NCBI RefSeq assembly: GCF_004331435.1
Contig: NZ_SJKA01000013.1
Span: 124,001-188,000, forward strand
Reading direction: 5' to 3'
Source of the DNA: Kribbella sindirgiensis
GTDB taxonomy: Bacteria > Actinomycetota > Actinomycetes > Propionibacteriales > Kribbellaceae
Length of the DNA stretch: 64,000 nucleotides
In this document: in pieces, positions 1-8,948 of the stretch
Numbering within the stretch: position 1 is the stretch's first letter
Layout: every line of letters starts with the position of its first letter
The notes under the pieces: model-generated
Database searches by the model: none
The model's input: the letters and a program-made list of their open reading frames with translations, nothing else
What the model was told of the DNA's origin: nothing
Program-made: the position numbers and the translations under genes

Positions 1-2187
1 GTGATCGCCAGACCGGGGCCGTACATCTGCTCGGAGTGGGACGGCGGTGCGCTGCCGGCCTGGCTCGGGCTCGACCCGGCGCTGGGCGTCCGCCAGAACG
101 AGCCGCAGTACCTCGCGCAGGTGACCGCCTGGTTCGACCAGGTACTGCCGATCCTGGCCGCCCGTCAGCAGGGTGCGGGCGGTGCGGTGATCATGGTTCA
201 GCTCGAGAACGAGTTGGACTTCTTCGACTGCGCCGACCGGCACGGCTACATCTCGTCGTTGCGCGACCAGGCGGTTGCCCACGGCATCGTCGTACCGCTG
301 ATCGCGTGTTCCGGGCAGGGCGATCTCTTCGGCGCCACGGGCAACGTCGAGGGCGTCGTACCGGCGTGCAACTTCTATCCGAACGACGATTCGCCGTTCG
401 TCGAAGAGGAGGTACGGCGGTACGCGCACCTGCTCGCGGAGCGCGGGCTGCCGCTGCTCATCACGGAGACGAACCGGCGGCACCGGACGTTGCGGCGGAT
501 GCTGGCGAGTGGGGCCTCGCTGCTCGCGCCGTACCTGCAGTCCTCCGGATGGAACTTCGGCTACACCCCGTCGAGCGGCAACTGGGGACGGCCCGGGAAC
601 CTCATGAGCCACGGGTACGACTTCGGTGGCTACGTGTCGTCGACGGGAGTGGAACGGCCCGAGTACGCCGAGGCGCAGGTGCTGGCGTGGGTACTGGCGG
701 CGCTCGGACCGCGGCTCGCGTCGGCGACTCCGGGCGAGTCGATCGAGGTGGTCACCGACTTCCCGACCAGCTCGTCGCACTCGGTGCTCGAACTGGACGG
801 CGGCGGGCGACTGGTCGCCGTACCGAACCTGGGCAGCGAGGACGGACAGGCGATCGTCGCCGGGATCCCGGTCGCGGTCGCCGCGGACTCATGCCCGTTG
901 ATGTTGCTCGATCTGCCGCTCGGCGAGACCACGCTCCGGCTGGCGTCGGCCGACCTGATGGACTCACGGCAGGGACTGTTGTTCTGCTCGTCCGTGCCGG
1001 TCACCGTTGCCATCGGCAACACCACGGAGGAGGTCCCGGTCGGCTCGTCGCGGACGGTCGAAGGTGTCGTGGTCACCGTGGAGCCACCACCGGAGGTCGA
1101 CACCCCGGAGACCACCGACGTACAGCACGGGACCGTACGGCGACGTACGTCGGTGGCACCCTCGACGCCCGCGGGCACCCATGAGCTCGCCCCGACGCTG
1201 GAGTCCCTCGGTGTCTACCGCGGACGGGGCACGTACACGGCCACCACCGAACTGACCGACGAACTGCTGGTCGTCGGCGCGGCCGACATCGTCGACCTGT
1301 CGATCGGCGGCCGCGTCCACACGCTGGCAGGATTCGGCGCGACCGAGCGCATCGCTGTCCGCGAGCTCACCGGCGAGCTCCGGGCGACCGTCGAGATCTG
1401 GGGCCACGCGAACTTCGACGACACTCGACTGCCGTCCCTGCGACTCGGCGCCCTCCGCGGCCTCGGCTCGGTGTGGAACGTCGTCGAGACGCACGACCTC
1501 TCCGCACTCTGGACAGTCGACGGTCATTGGGCCGGCGACCCGGCGCCGCTACGCAGCCTCACCGGCTGGAGCAGCACCCGCATCGGTACGCCGATCACCT
1601 ACACGCGCCCGATCACAACGGACACACCGGCCGCTCTGCATCTCGACGGCGTCCGCGAGCCCATCGTCGTGACGGTCGACGACGGGGAGCCGGTCATCGT
1701 CCACACCGAGAACCCGTGGGTGATGCTGCCCGCGGGGACCAAGCAACTCTCGGTGACGGTCGCCCACCATCCGACCGGCGGCGGTCTGCGGGCGGAGTTG
1801 CTCACGCTCAGCCCGATCCTGGACTGGACCTGCGCCGTCCAGGACGACGAACTGCTCACCGCGTTCGCAGGCCGCCGCGAGTCCGGGACCACGATCGAGC
1901 TCCCGCTCACCCTGGCGCCCGGCGCGGAGGCCTGGCTCGACGTGGAGCTTCCAACGTTGGAGAATGGTCTGCTGATCCGGCCGGACGGCGCTCAGGTCCG
2001 GATCACCGGTTGGGCCTCCGGGGAGTGTCTCGGACGCGTCTGGCTCGGAGACCGGCCGGCGTTCTCCGGCGGCGATCCGGACGTACTGTGGATTCCGCCG
2101 GGCTGGTCCGGACTGACGCTGCTGGTCCAGGGCGTCGCCGGTCCGGCCACACCGGAGCTTCGTACGATCGGGATCGAGACTACCTAG
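1..2187 (+). CDS. GH35 beta-galactosidase, 5' end outside window
   Basis: The window opens inside this gene, so the GTG at base 1 is internal and the real start lies upstream. The first residues read RPGPYICSEWDGGALPAWL, the signature of family GH35 beta-galactosidases. VQLENEL (residues 66-72 of the visible part) should hold the acid/base Glu, and ITETNR (154-159) the likely nucleophile Glu. The rest of the 728 visible residues looks like the beta-rich C-terminal domains of these enzymes. It should release terminal beta-galactosyl residues from oligosaccharides; its location cannot be judged without the N-terminus. A ROK regulator starts 9 bases after the stop, which suggests a sugar-controlled locus (inference). 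Confidence 0.9.
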   Translation: MIARPGPYICSEWDGGALPAWLGLDPALGVRQNEPQYLAQVTAWFDQVLPILAARQQGAGGAVIMVQLENELDFFDCADRHGYISSLRDQAVAHGIVVPLIACSGQGDLFGATGNVEGVVPACNFYPNDDSPFVEEEVRRYAHLLAERGLPLLITETNRRHRTLRRMLASGASLLAPYLQSSGWNFGYTPSSGNWGRPGNLMSHGYDFGGYVSSTGVERPEYAEAQVLAWVLAALGPRLASATPGESIEVVTDFPTSSSHSVLELDGGGRLVAVPNLGSEDGQAIVAGIPVAVAADSCPLMLLDLPLGETTLRLASADLMDSRQGLLFCSSVPVTVAIGNTTEEVPVGSSRTVEGVVVTVEPPPEVDTPETTDVQHGTVRRRTSVAPSTPAGTHELAPTLESLGVYRGRGTYTATTELTDELLVVGAADIVDLSIGGRVHTLAGFGATERIAVRELTGELRATVEIWGHANFDDTRLPSLRLGALRGLGSVWNVVETHDLSALWTVDGHWAGDPAPLRSLTGWSSTRIGTPITYTRPITTDTPAALHLDGVREPIVVTVDDGEPVIVHTENPWVMLPAGTKQLSVTVAHHPTGGGLRAELLTLSPILDWTCAVQDDELLTAFAGRRESGTTIELPLTLAPGAEAWLDVELPTLENGLLIRPDGAQVRITGWASGECLGRVWLGDRPAFSGGDPDVLWIPPGWSGLTLLVQGVAGPATPELRTIGIETT

Positions 2188-2196
2188 GGGGAGACC

Positions 2197-3444
2197 GTGC
2201 CGCGGCAGACGTCTCGGGATCTGCGCAACGAGAGCCGGTTCGAGGTGCTGCACGCGCTGTTCACGCTGGGCCCGTCGACCCGGCAGGAGATCGCCAGACA
2301 CACCGGCCTGAGTACGGCGACGGTCGCGACCCTCGTCACGCAGTTCCTGGCGGAGGGCGTCCTGCGGATCGCGACGGTCGAGCAGAACACGGTCGGCCGC
2401 CCGTACGAGCGGCTCACCATCGACCCCGACCGCGGCCGCATCCTGGGCATCGACGTGGCCGAGACGTACGTCGACGCGACCGTGTACGACGTACGTCTCG
2501 AGCCCCTCGGCCAGAGCCAGGTCGCGCTCGACGAGCACCAGAACGGCGAGGCGTACGTCGTCGACGGCATCGTCCGCGCCATCGACGCCGCGGTCTCGGC
2601 CAGCGGCACCACGCGCGACCGGATCATCGGGGCCGGCGTGAGTATGCCGGGCCAGGTGCGGCCGGACGCCGGCGTCTCGGTGTTCGCGCCGAACTGGGAC
2701 TGGCACGACGTCAGGATCGAGGCCCTGCTCGAGGAGCGCCTCGGCCTGCCGGTGTACGTCGACAACCCGCTGAAGGCCGTCGCGCTGTCGGAGCTGTGGT
2801 TCGGTGTCGGCCGGACGGCGAAGAGCATGGCCGTGATCAATCTCGGCACCGGGGTCGGCGCCGGGATCGTGATCAACCGGTCCCTGCTGCGCGGCGAGGC
2901 GAACAACGCCGGCGAGTGGGGGCACACCCTGCTCCAGCTCGACGGCCGGCCGTGCCGGTGCGGCCGGCTCGGGTGCGTGGAGGCGTACCTGGGGGTGGAA
3001 GGACTGCAGGCCACGTTGACCGAGATCGCGCCGGACCATCCCGCGCTGCAGGAGCCGCAGCAACGCGGGTTCGTGGACGCCGTCGCCGACGGGCTGACGC
3101 GTGACGACACCGCGCTGGCCGAGCTCGCCCGACGTACCGCTCACTACCTCGCGGCGTCACTCGGCGACCTGGTGAACCTGCTGAACATCCCGCAGATCAC
3201 GCTCACCGGCTGGACGACCGAAGCCCTGGGCGACTGGCTGATCCCCGCGGTCCGATCCGAGCTGCCCGATCACGTCCTGCCGGGTTCCCGGCTGAACCTC
3301 AGCGTCGAGGCTTCCGGTGTTCCGGGCAACCCGGTTGCGCTCGGCATGGCGGCCTTCAGCCTCGAGCGCTTCCTCGGCACCCTGGGCCTGGCCAGCCGGA
3401 CGAGCCTTCCGGCACCCGGCCGCCGGCTCCGCTCTCCCGCTTAA
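2197..3444 (+). CDS. ROK-family transcriptional regulator
   Basis: A 415-residue protein with an N-terminal winged helix-turn-helix (about 28-55, TRQEIARHTGLSTATV) followed by a ROK sugar-kinase fold. The phosphate-binding motif LGTGVGAGIVI lies near residue 215 and the zinc motif CRCGRLGCVE near 253. Such proteins (NagC/XylR type) usually repress sugar-use genes and are released by a sugar ligand. The GTG start sits just after a GGGGGAGA ribosome site that follows the beta-galactosidase stop by only a few bases, so the two genes are probably one transcript. The ligand is unknown; a galactoside breakdown product is the simplest guess. Whether the kinase activity survives cannot be told. Confidence 0.93.
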   Translation: MPRQTSRDLRNESRFEVLHALFTLGPSTRQEIARHTGLSTATVATLVTQFLAEGVLRIATVEQNTVGRPYERLTIDPDRGRILGIDVAETYVDATVYDVRLEPLGQSQVALDEHQNGEAYVVDGIVRAIDAAVSASGTTRDRIIGAGVSMPGQVRPDAGVSVFAPNWDWHDVRIEALLEERLGLPVYVDNPLKAVALSELWFGVGRTAKSMAVINLGTGVGAGIVINRSLLRGEANNAGEWGHTLLQLDGRPCRCGRLGCVEAYLGVEGLQATLTEIAPDHPALQEPQQRGFVDAVADGLTRDDTALAELARRTAHYLAASLGDLVNLLNIPQITLTGWTTEALGDWLIPAVRSELPDHVLPGSRLNLSVEASGVPGNPVALGMAAFSLERFLGTLGLASRTSLPAPGRRLRSPA

Positions 3445-3449
3445 CGCGC

Positions 3450-4442
3450 TTAGAGCCGGGCGCGGACGTGCAGGCCGGCCTCGGGGTCGACCAGGAGTTC
3501 CTGCGTGGCGGTCACCGTGGGCTGATCCTCGGCAACGATCTCGAGGACGGCGGCGGGGTCGACGTTGCGCTTGACCAAGGCGAGAGCGATAGGACCGAGC
3601 TCGTGGTGGCGGGCGGCGGACCCGATGAACCCGATCTGCTTGTCACCGGCCTTGACGGCATACCCGTGCGCCGGCAGGTGGTCGACGGAGCCGTCGAGCA
3701 GCAGGCGAACGATCCGGCGCGGCGGGCGGCCGAGGTTGTGGACCCGCGCGACGGTCTCCTGGCCGCGGTAGCAGCCCTTGTTCAGGTGTACGCCGACACC
3801 GAGCCAGCCGAGCTCGTTCGGGATGGCGCGCTCGTCCGTGTCGAGCCCGAACCGCGGCGCACCGGCCTCGATCCGGAGCGCCTCGTACGCCCAGATCCCG
3901 GCCGCGGGGCCGTCCAGCCCAGCCAGCTCCGCCCGCGGCAGGAACACCTCGTGCCCGCCCAGCGAATCCTCGCCGCTACGGCTCAGATACTCACCTTCGG
4001 CAGTTCCAGGGCGCCAGATGATCGCGTAGTCGTCGGTCACGTCCGCGATCTCGACGCGGGACATGAACACCATCTTCTGCAGCCACTCCACCAACGCCGC
4101 CGCGGCGCCCGGCTCCGTGTGCAGCCAGAACGTCTCGCCGTCGTCGACGCCGTACATCACGTGCTCGACATGCCCGGTCGGAGACAGCAGCAGCGCGGTC
4201 GTCGACGTACCGGGTTTGAGGCCTTCGAAGTACTGCGTGGTCAGCGCGTGCAGCCAGGTCAACCGGTCCGGGCCGGTGATCGTGACCACGTCACGGTGCG
4301 ACAGATCGACGAACGCCGTACCCGCGACCAGGGCCCGCTGCTCGCGCAGATCCGAGCCGTAGTGCGCCGCGACACCGGCATCGGGTCCGTCGGCCTCGAC
4401 CGCACCGGGCCGGTCCAGCAGGGGGCTGCGCATACGTGACAT
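3450..4442 (-). CDS. ygfZ: Folate-binding YgfZ/GcvT-like protein
   Basis: YgfZ proteins are tetrahydrofolate-binding relatives of the glycine cleavage T-protein that help maintain iron-sulfur enzymes. The diagnostic motif KGCYRGQE is present near residue 219, inside a GcvT-like fold of 330 residues. The frame stays open to 4532, but the ATG at 4442 (MSRMRSPLL) fits family length better; an ATG at 4433 is the other choice. It converges on the ROK gene with only a few bases between the stops. It is divergent from the LLM oxidoreductase gene, and the roughly 110 bases between the two starts must hold both promoters. Confidence 0.88.
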   Translation of the reverse strand: MSRMRSPLLDRPGAVEADGPDAGVAAHYGSDLREQRALVAGTAFVDLSHRDVVTITGPDRLTWLHALTTQYFEGLKPGTSTTALLLSPTGHVEHVMYGVDDGETFWLHTEPGAAAALVEWLQKMVFMSRVEIADVTDDYAIIWRPGTAEGEYLSRSGEDSLGGHEVFLPRAELAGLDGPAAGIWAYEALRIEAGAPRFGLDTDERAIPNELGWLGVGVHLNKGCYRGQETVARVHNLGRPPRRIVRLLLDGSVDHLPAHGYAVKAGDKQIGFIGSAARHHELGPIALALVKRNVDPAAVLEIVAEDQPTVTATQELLVDPEAGLHVRARL

Positions 4443-4552
4443 GTCACCAGAGTACGTCGGTCGGCGTACGGCGAACGCCTCCCCTCGTGGGATGTGGACA
4501 GACCTCGCCGGTTGCGAGTCTGGAGACATCAAACGACGAAGGGAGCAGGGCG

Positions 4553-5374
4553 ATGAACGCGAGGCAGTTCCGGTTCGGTGTGGCGGGAAGTCCGAGGACC
4601 GGCGACGAGTGGATGAAGACGGTCCGGCAGGCGGCGGATCTCGGGTTCGCGACCGTGCTGATGCCGGACGGGCTGCAGCTCCCCGCGCCGTTCTCCTCGC
4701 TGGCGATGGCGGCCGCGGTCGCCGACATCCGGGTCGGCACCTTCGTCGCGGCCGCGCCGCTGCGGACGCCGCGGCAGGCCGCGTGGGAAGCGCACACCCT
4801 GACCGTGCTCACCGAAGGGCGGTTCGAGTTCGGCATCGGCACCGGACGTCCGGTCGCGGAGCAGCAGACGGCCGAGGTCGGCCTGAAGTGGGGAACGGCC
4901 CGGGAGCGCCGGGAGCAGGTCATCGAGACCCTCGACCTGCTGCGCGAGCTCGACGGTGAACGCCGTACGCCGATCATGCTGGCGGCCGGCGGACCGAAGG
5001 CCCTCGCGCTGGCGGCCGAGCGGGCCGACATCGTCTCGCTGGCCAAGGACGCGACCACTCCTCGCTCGGAGGTTGCGGCTGTCGCGCGCGAGTTGCTTCA
5101 GCTGGCCGGCTCCCGTGCCGACGACATCGAGCTGGCGATGAACCTGCTCGCGGCCGGCACCCGCCCGCTGCCGCCGTGGACCAAACGCGCTTCCGGCGTC
5201 GACCCCGACCAGCTCGAAGCGATGGACTCGCTGATGCTGCTGCGCGGTACGCCGCGGGAGATGGCCGACGAACTCCTCCGCCGCCGCGACGACATCGGCG
5301 CCAGCTACATCAGCGTCAACGCCGGCTACCTCGAGGACTTCGCCCCCGTCATCGAACTACTGGACGGCCGCTGA
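4553..5374 (+). CDS. LLM-class flavin/F420-dependent oxidoreductase
   Basis: A 273-residue luciferase-like (TIM-barrel) oxidoreductase. The opening RFGVAGSPRTGDEWMKTVRQAADLG and the block FEFGIGTGRP are typical of actinobacterial LLM proteins, many of which use coenzyme F420. It is slightly shorter than the usual 290-350 residues. The ATG at 4553 has a clear ribosome site (AAGGGAGCAGG) 5-6 bases ahead; an in-frame extension to 4436 lacks one. The substrate is unknown and the neighbours give no pathway. It converges on the dicarboxylate symporter gene, with a double hairpin between them. Confidence 0.85.
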   Translation: MNARQFRFGVAGSPRTGDEWMKTVRQAADLGFATVLMPDGLQLPAPFSSLAMAAAVADIRVGTFVAAAPLRTPRQAAWEAHTLTVLTEGRFEFGIGTGRPVAEQQTAEVGLKWGTARERREQVIETLDLLRELDGERRTPIMLAAGGPKALALAAERADIVSLAKDATTPRSEVAAVARELLQLAGSRADDIELAMNLLAAGTRPLPPWTKRASGVDPDQLEAMDSLMLLRGTPREMADELLRRRDDIGASYISVNAGYLEDFAPVIELLDGR

Positions 5375-5398
5375 CCCCTCTAGGTTGCCCCCTCAGTT

Positions 5399-5467
5399 GG
5401 AGGGTTGCCCCCTCGGAATCTGAGGGGGCAACCCTCCAGCTCGGGGGTTGACCCCTGAGCTGGAGGG
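5399..5467. terminator. Two adjacent hairpins between convergent genes
   Basis: The first hairpin is a perfect 16-bp stem (5399-5414 with 5422-5437) around a 7-base loop, built on GAGGGTTGCCCCCTC. The second is an 11-bp stem (5432-5442 with 5457-5467) whose loop can form a further GGGG-TTGA-CCCC hairpin. The two share bases 5432-5437, so they cannot both be fully paired. Lying between the stops of the oxidoreductase and the symporter, they most likely end transcription in both directions. A partial extra copy of GGTTGCCCCCTC sits just upstream at about 5383-5394. Confidence 0.75.
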
Positions 5468-5481
5468 TTGCGGGGAGGGGG

Positions 5482-6849
5482 CTAGTGGTCGGCGGGGCGG
5501 GCTTCGACCGCGGCCGGGGCGTCGCCGCCGTGGGTGTCGCCGGCGGCGAAGGCGACCTCGTCGAACGGGTCGTTGCCGGCGAAGACCTGCTCGGCCTGGT
5601 TCTTGTCGAACTCGCCGACCCAGTGGCCGACCAGGACCGTCGCGACCGCGTTGCCGGCGAAGTTCGTCAGCGCCCGGGCCTCGGACATGAACCGGTCGAT
5701 ACCGACGATCAGACCGACGCCGTCGACCAGCTCCGGCCGGTGCGACTGCAGACCGCCGGCCAAGGTCGCCAGGCCCGCGCCGGTGACACCGGCCGCGCCC
5801 TTCGAGGCGACGATCATGAACAGCAGCAGCGAGATCTGCTGACCGAGCGAGAACGGCGTGTCCATCGCCTCCGCGATGAACAGCGACGCCATCGTCAGGT
5901 AGATCGCCGTACCGTCGAGGTTGAACGAGTACCCGGTCGGGACGGTGATCCCGACCACGGACTTGTCGACGCCGAGATGCTCCATCTTGCCGATCAGCCG
6001 GGGCAGGGCGGTCTCCGACGACGAGCTGGACACGATCAGCAGGAACTCGCGACCGAGATAGCGGAGCAGCTGGAAGATCGAGATCCCGGTGACCATCCGC
6101 AGAATGGTGCCCAGGACAACGATCACGAACAGCAGGCAGGTCAGGTAGAAGGCGAGCATGATCTTCAGCAGGCTGACCAGCGCGGTCGAACCGGCCGCGC
6201 CGACGACCGCCGCGATGGCGCCGAACGCACCGATCGGCGCCGTCCACATGATCATCGACAGGATCTTGAACACCAGCCGCTGGATGTGGCCGATGCCGAC
6301 CAGGATCGGCTGCCCCTTCGAGCCCATCGCCTGCAGCGCGAAGCCGACGAGCAGCGCGACCAGCACAGTCTGCAGGACCTGGCCCTCGGTGAGCGATGAG
6401 AGCAACGACTTCGGGATGATGCCGAGGATGAAGTCCGTCGTACTCGTGTGGGCTCCGGCGGCCTGTTTCTGGCCGGCCTCACGGAGCTTGTCGGTCAGGT
6501 TCAGGCCCGAGCCGGGCTGCACGATGTTGCCGACCAGCAGGCCGATGGCGAGCGCGACCGTCGACATCACCAGGAAGTAGACGAGCGCGAGACCGCCGAC
6601 CTTGCCGACGCTGGCGGCCTGCCGGACGGAGCCGATGCCGAGCACCAGCGTGCAGAAGATGATCGGGCTGATCAGCATCTTGATCAGGTTCACGAAGCCG
6701 GTGCCGATCGGTTTCAGCTCGGTCGCGAAGTCGGGGAACAGGAACCCGACACCGATGCCGAGCAGGACGGCGACGATGACGGCGATGTAGAGGAAATGGG
6801 TCCGGTCGTTGCGCACCGGAGTCGGGCGGGGTTCGGTCGGGCTCGACAT
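5482..6849 (-). CDS. dctA: Dicarboxylate/amino-acid:cation symporter (DAACS family)
   Basis: A 455-residue inner-membrane carrier of the DctA/GltP family, which brings in C4-dicarboxylates or acidic amino acids with protons or sodium. Family marks are the serine-rich re-entrant loop SSSSSETALPRL (about 270-282) and GYSFNLDGTAIY (about 300-312). The N-terminus has several long hydrophobic segments. The ATG at 6849 gives the usual length; the open frame beyond it has no membrane character. A CitA/CitB-type two-component system is divergent, which favours a dicarboxylate or citrate-like substrate (inference). The last 25 residues are acidic and poorly conserved. Confidence 0.92.
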   Translation of the reverse strand: MSSPTEPRPTPVRNDRTHFLYIAVIVAVLLGIGVGFLFPDFATELKPIGTGFVNLIKMLISPIIFCTLVLGIGSVRQAASVGKVGGLALVYFLVMSTVALAIGLLVGNIVQPGSGLNLTDKLREAGQKQAAGAHTSTTDFILGIIPKSLLSSLTEGQVLQTVLVALLVGFALQAMGSKGQPILVGIGHIQRLVFKILSMIMWTAPIGAFGAIAAVVGAAGSTALVSLLKIMLAFYLTCLLFVIVVLGTILRMVTGISIFQLLRYLGREFLLIVSSSSSETALPRLIGKMEHLGVDKSVVGITVPTGYSFNLDGTAIYLTMASLFIAEAMDTPFSLGQQISLLLFMIVASKGAAGVTGAGLATLAGGLQSHRPELVDGVGLIVGIDRFMSEARALTNFAGNAVATVLVGHWVGEFDKNQAEQVFAGNDPFDEVAFAAGDTHGGDAPAAVEARPADH

Positions 6850-6925
6850 GGTCGGGACTCCCTGTATCGGCCTGGCGGAGGGGTATTGGGGGTAACTGTG
6901 ACGTGACGCACAGGAGAAGCGCGCA

Positions 6926-6942
6926 TTTCGTTCATATCGTTC
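6926..6942. promoter_or_regulatory. Direct repeat in divergent promoter, candidate response-regulator site
   Basis: TTTCGTTC (6926-6933) and TATCGTTC (6935-6942) form a direct repeat with a 9-base step in the region between the symporter and histidine kinase starts. Response regulators often bind such repeats. The link to the neighbouring regulator is inference. CAGACT at 6959-6964 could serve as the -10 box for the kinase gene. Confidence 0.35.
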
Positions 6943-6972
6943 GCCGCGCACATTCAGTGCAGACTGTTCGGC

Positions 6973-8229
6973 ATGTTGCATCGGCCGTGGGAGCTGCGCC
7001 GCCAGGTTCTCTGGTTGCAGACCGTCACGGTCACAGTACTCATCGCGATGGTCTGGATCGTGATGGTCAGCCGCTCCCGCGCCCAGGCGCTCCGGGACCA
7101 GGCCGCGAGCGGGATCGCCGCGCCGAGCTGGTGGGAGCTGGCCCGGCTGGACCTGCGCTCGATGCTCGGCATCGCCAGCCTGATGCTCGGGGTCGCGATC
7201 GCCGGCAACGCGCTCGTCACCTGGCGGGTCCGCCGGGCCACCCGCGGCGTCGGGACCCAGTCGCTGGCGCGGATGCTCGACTTCTACGAGGGCGTCCTGC
7301 ACGCGGCCCGCGAAGGGCTGCTCCTGCTTGACCTCGACGGCCGGGTCCAGCTCGCGAACGACGAGGCGCTGACCCTGCTCGGACTGAACTCCGTTGCTCC
7401 AGGTACGCCGCTGGAGGAGCTTCACCTCGGCGCTCCGCTCGCCGAACTCCTCGCGACCGGGCGGACGGCGTACGACGAGCTGCACCTCGGCGCACGCGGT
7501 GTCGTGGTCGTGAACCAGCAGCCGTCCGGGCGCGGGCGGATCGTCACGCTGCGGGATCACACCCAGTTGCAACGGCTGCTCGGCGAACTGGACGCCGTAC
7601 GGAGTTTGGCGGAATCGCTGCAGGCACAGAATCATGAGGCGTCGAATCGGCTGCACACCGTGGTCAGCCTGATCGAGATCGGGAAACCGGAACGGGCACG
7701 GGAGTTCGCGGTGTCGGAACTGCAGTTCGCACAAGCGATGACGGATCGGGTTGTCGGCACGGTCGGCGATCCGGTGCTGGCGTCGCTGTTGCTCGCGAAG
7801 TTGTCACAGGCCCAGGAGCGGGGCGTCGTACTGACGCTCGATCTCGGGCACGAGACGCTAAGCACCCGGCTGCCGGCGCAGGACGTGGTGACCGTCGTCG
7901 GGAACCTGCTGGACAACGCGATCGAGGCCGCGCGTGGCGGTCCGGCACCGCGGAAGGTCGAGTTCCGCGCGGCGACGACCGCGGACGCGGTGGATCTTGT
8001 CGTCACCAACACGGGTGCCGAATTGGGGTCGGTGGAGTTGGCGCACATGTTCGAGCGCGGGTGGACGACGAAGGCCGAACCGGGCCACGGGCTCGGGCTC
8101 ATGCTGGTGCGGAGCACGGTCGAGCGGTGGCAGGGTTCGTTGATGGTCGATCCGGATTCCGAGCTGGACGAAGTGCCGGCGCTGACCGTGCGCGTGCGGC
8201 TGCCGCGGGCGGTGGGTACGAGTGCCTGA
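6973..8229 (+). CDS. CitA/DcuS-like sensor histidine kinase with minimal external domain
   Basis: A 418-residue membrane sensor kinase. Two membrane segments (about 12-32 and 58-78) enclose only some 25 external residues; CitA and DcuS normally carry a PAS sensor of about 130 residues there. A cytoplasmic PAS domain follows (about 98-190), then the CitA-type phospho-acceptor box LQAQNHEASNRLHTV with His near 221, the N box NLLDNAIEA near 311 and the G box GHGLGL near 372. It should phosphorylate the overlapping response regulator. Sensing probably occurs through the cytoplasmic PAS domain or through contact with the divergent symporter, as known for DcuS-DctA (inference). Confidence 0.9.
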   Translation: MLHRPWELRRQVLWLQTVTVTVLIAMVWIVMVSRSRAQALRDQAASGIAAPSWWELARLDLRSMLGIASLMLGVAIAGNALVTWRVRRATRGVGTQSLARMLDFYEGVLHAAREGLLLLDLDGRVQLANDEALTLLGLNSVAPGTPLEELHLGAPLAELLATGRTAYDELHLGARGVVVVNQQPSGRGRIVTLRDHTQLQRLLGELDAVRSLAESLQAQNHEASNRLHTVVSLIEIGKPERAREFAVSELQFAQAMTDRVVGTVGDPVLASLLLAKLSQAQERGVVLTLDLGHETLSTRLPAQDVVTVVGNLLDNAIEAARGGPAPRKVEFRAATTADAVDLVVTNTGAELGSVELAHMFERGWTTKAEPGHGLGLMLVRSTVERWQGSLMVDPDSELDEVPALTVRVRLPRAVGTSA

Positions 8230-8899
8230 CCTCCGCGTACTCGTCGTCGAGGACGATCCCGTCGCCGCCGAAGCCCACCGCACGTACGTCGAACGCCTGC
8301 CCGGCTTCACCTGCGCCGGAATCGCCGGTACGGCGGGGCGCGCGCTGCAGGTGCTTGCGCGCGGCAACGTCGACGTCGTACTGCTCGACATGAACCTGCC
8401 GGACGGCCACGGACTGGACGTCGTCCGCCGAATGCGGGCCCTGGGCAACCAAACGGACGTGGTCGCGGTGACGTCGGCGCGCGAGGTCGCGGCGGTGCAG
8501 GCGGCCGCGCGGATCGGGGTCGTGCAGTACGTACTGAAGCCGTTCGCGTTCGAGACCTTACGCGACCGGCTGTCGGCGTACGCCCGCCAGCGCCGGGCTG
8601 CGGCCCTGGGTGAAGTCGTGGCCGATCAGGACGAGGTGGACCGGCTGTTGCATCCGGCAACCGTTTCGTCGGTGCCGAAAGGCCTCGCCGGGGGTGTGCT
8701 CGACCGCGTCGTACAGCTTCTCGCGAACCGCGAGGGCTGGACCGCGGAGGAGGTGGCGACCTCGCTCGGCACCTCGCGAATCACCGCCCGCCGCTACCTG
8801 GAACACCTCGCCGACCAAGGCCAGGCCCTCCGAACCCAACGCTACGACGGCCGCAGCGGCCGCCCGAAAGTCGAATACTCCTGGGTGTCGGAGAGTTAA
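8222..8899 (+). CDS. CitB/DcuR-type response regulator
   Basis: A 225-residue regulator with a receiver domain (1-125) and a C-terminal helix-turn-helix (about 170-215, WTAEEVATSLGTSRITARRYLEHL). Asp56 in LLDMNLPDGHG is the expected phosphorylation site, the acidic pair Asp11-Asp12 binds metal, and LKPF supplies the conserved Lys. The GTG start overlaps the end of the kinase gene by 8 bases, so the two are translationally coupled. The likely target is the divergent symporter gene. The C-terminal layout matches the DcuR/CitB group rather than OmpR or NarL types. Confidence 0.92.
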   Translation: MPDLRVLVVEDDPVAAEAHRTYVERLPGFTCAGIAGTAGRALQVLARGNVDVVLLDMNLPDGHGLDVVRRMRALGNQTDVVAVTSAREVAAVQAAARIGVVQYVLKPFAFETLRDRLSAYARQRRAAALGEVVADQDEVDRLLHPATVSSVPKGLAGGVLDRVVQLLANREGWTAEEVATSLGTSRITARRYLEHLADQGQALRTQRYDGRSGRPKVEYSWVSES

Positions 8900-8945
8900 C
8901 GTCCGAAGAAGTGGCGAGACGTCTGTGCAGTTCTTCGGACGTAAC
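8895..8945. terminator. Bidirectional terminator hairpin
   Basis: ACGTCCGAAGAA pairs perfectly with TTCTTCGGACGT, and GTTA/TAAC extends the stem, around a loop of about 20 bases. It begins at the stop codon of the response regulator and lies just before the stop of the convergent nitrobindin gene, so it can serve both. Confidence 0.7.
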
Positions 8946-8948
8946 GTG

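Noticed and set aside
1549..3144. Open frame of 531 codons opposite the GH35 and ROK genes
   Set aside because: Both sense genes are well recognised; the antisense frame has shadow composition and no ribosome site.
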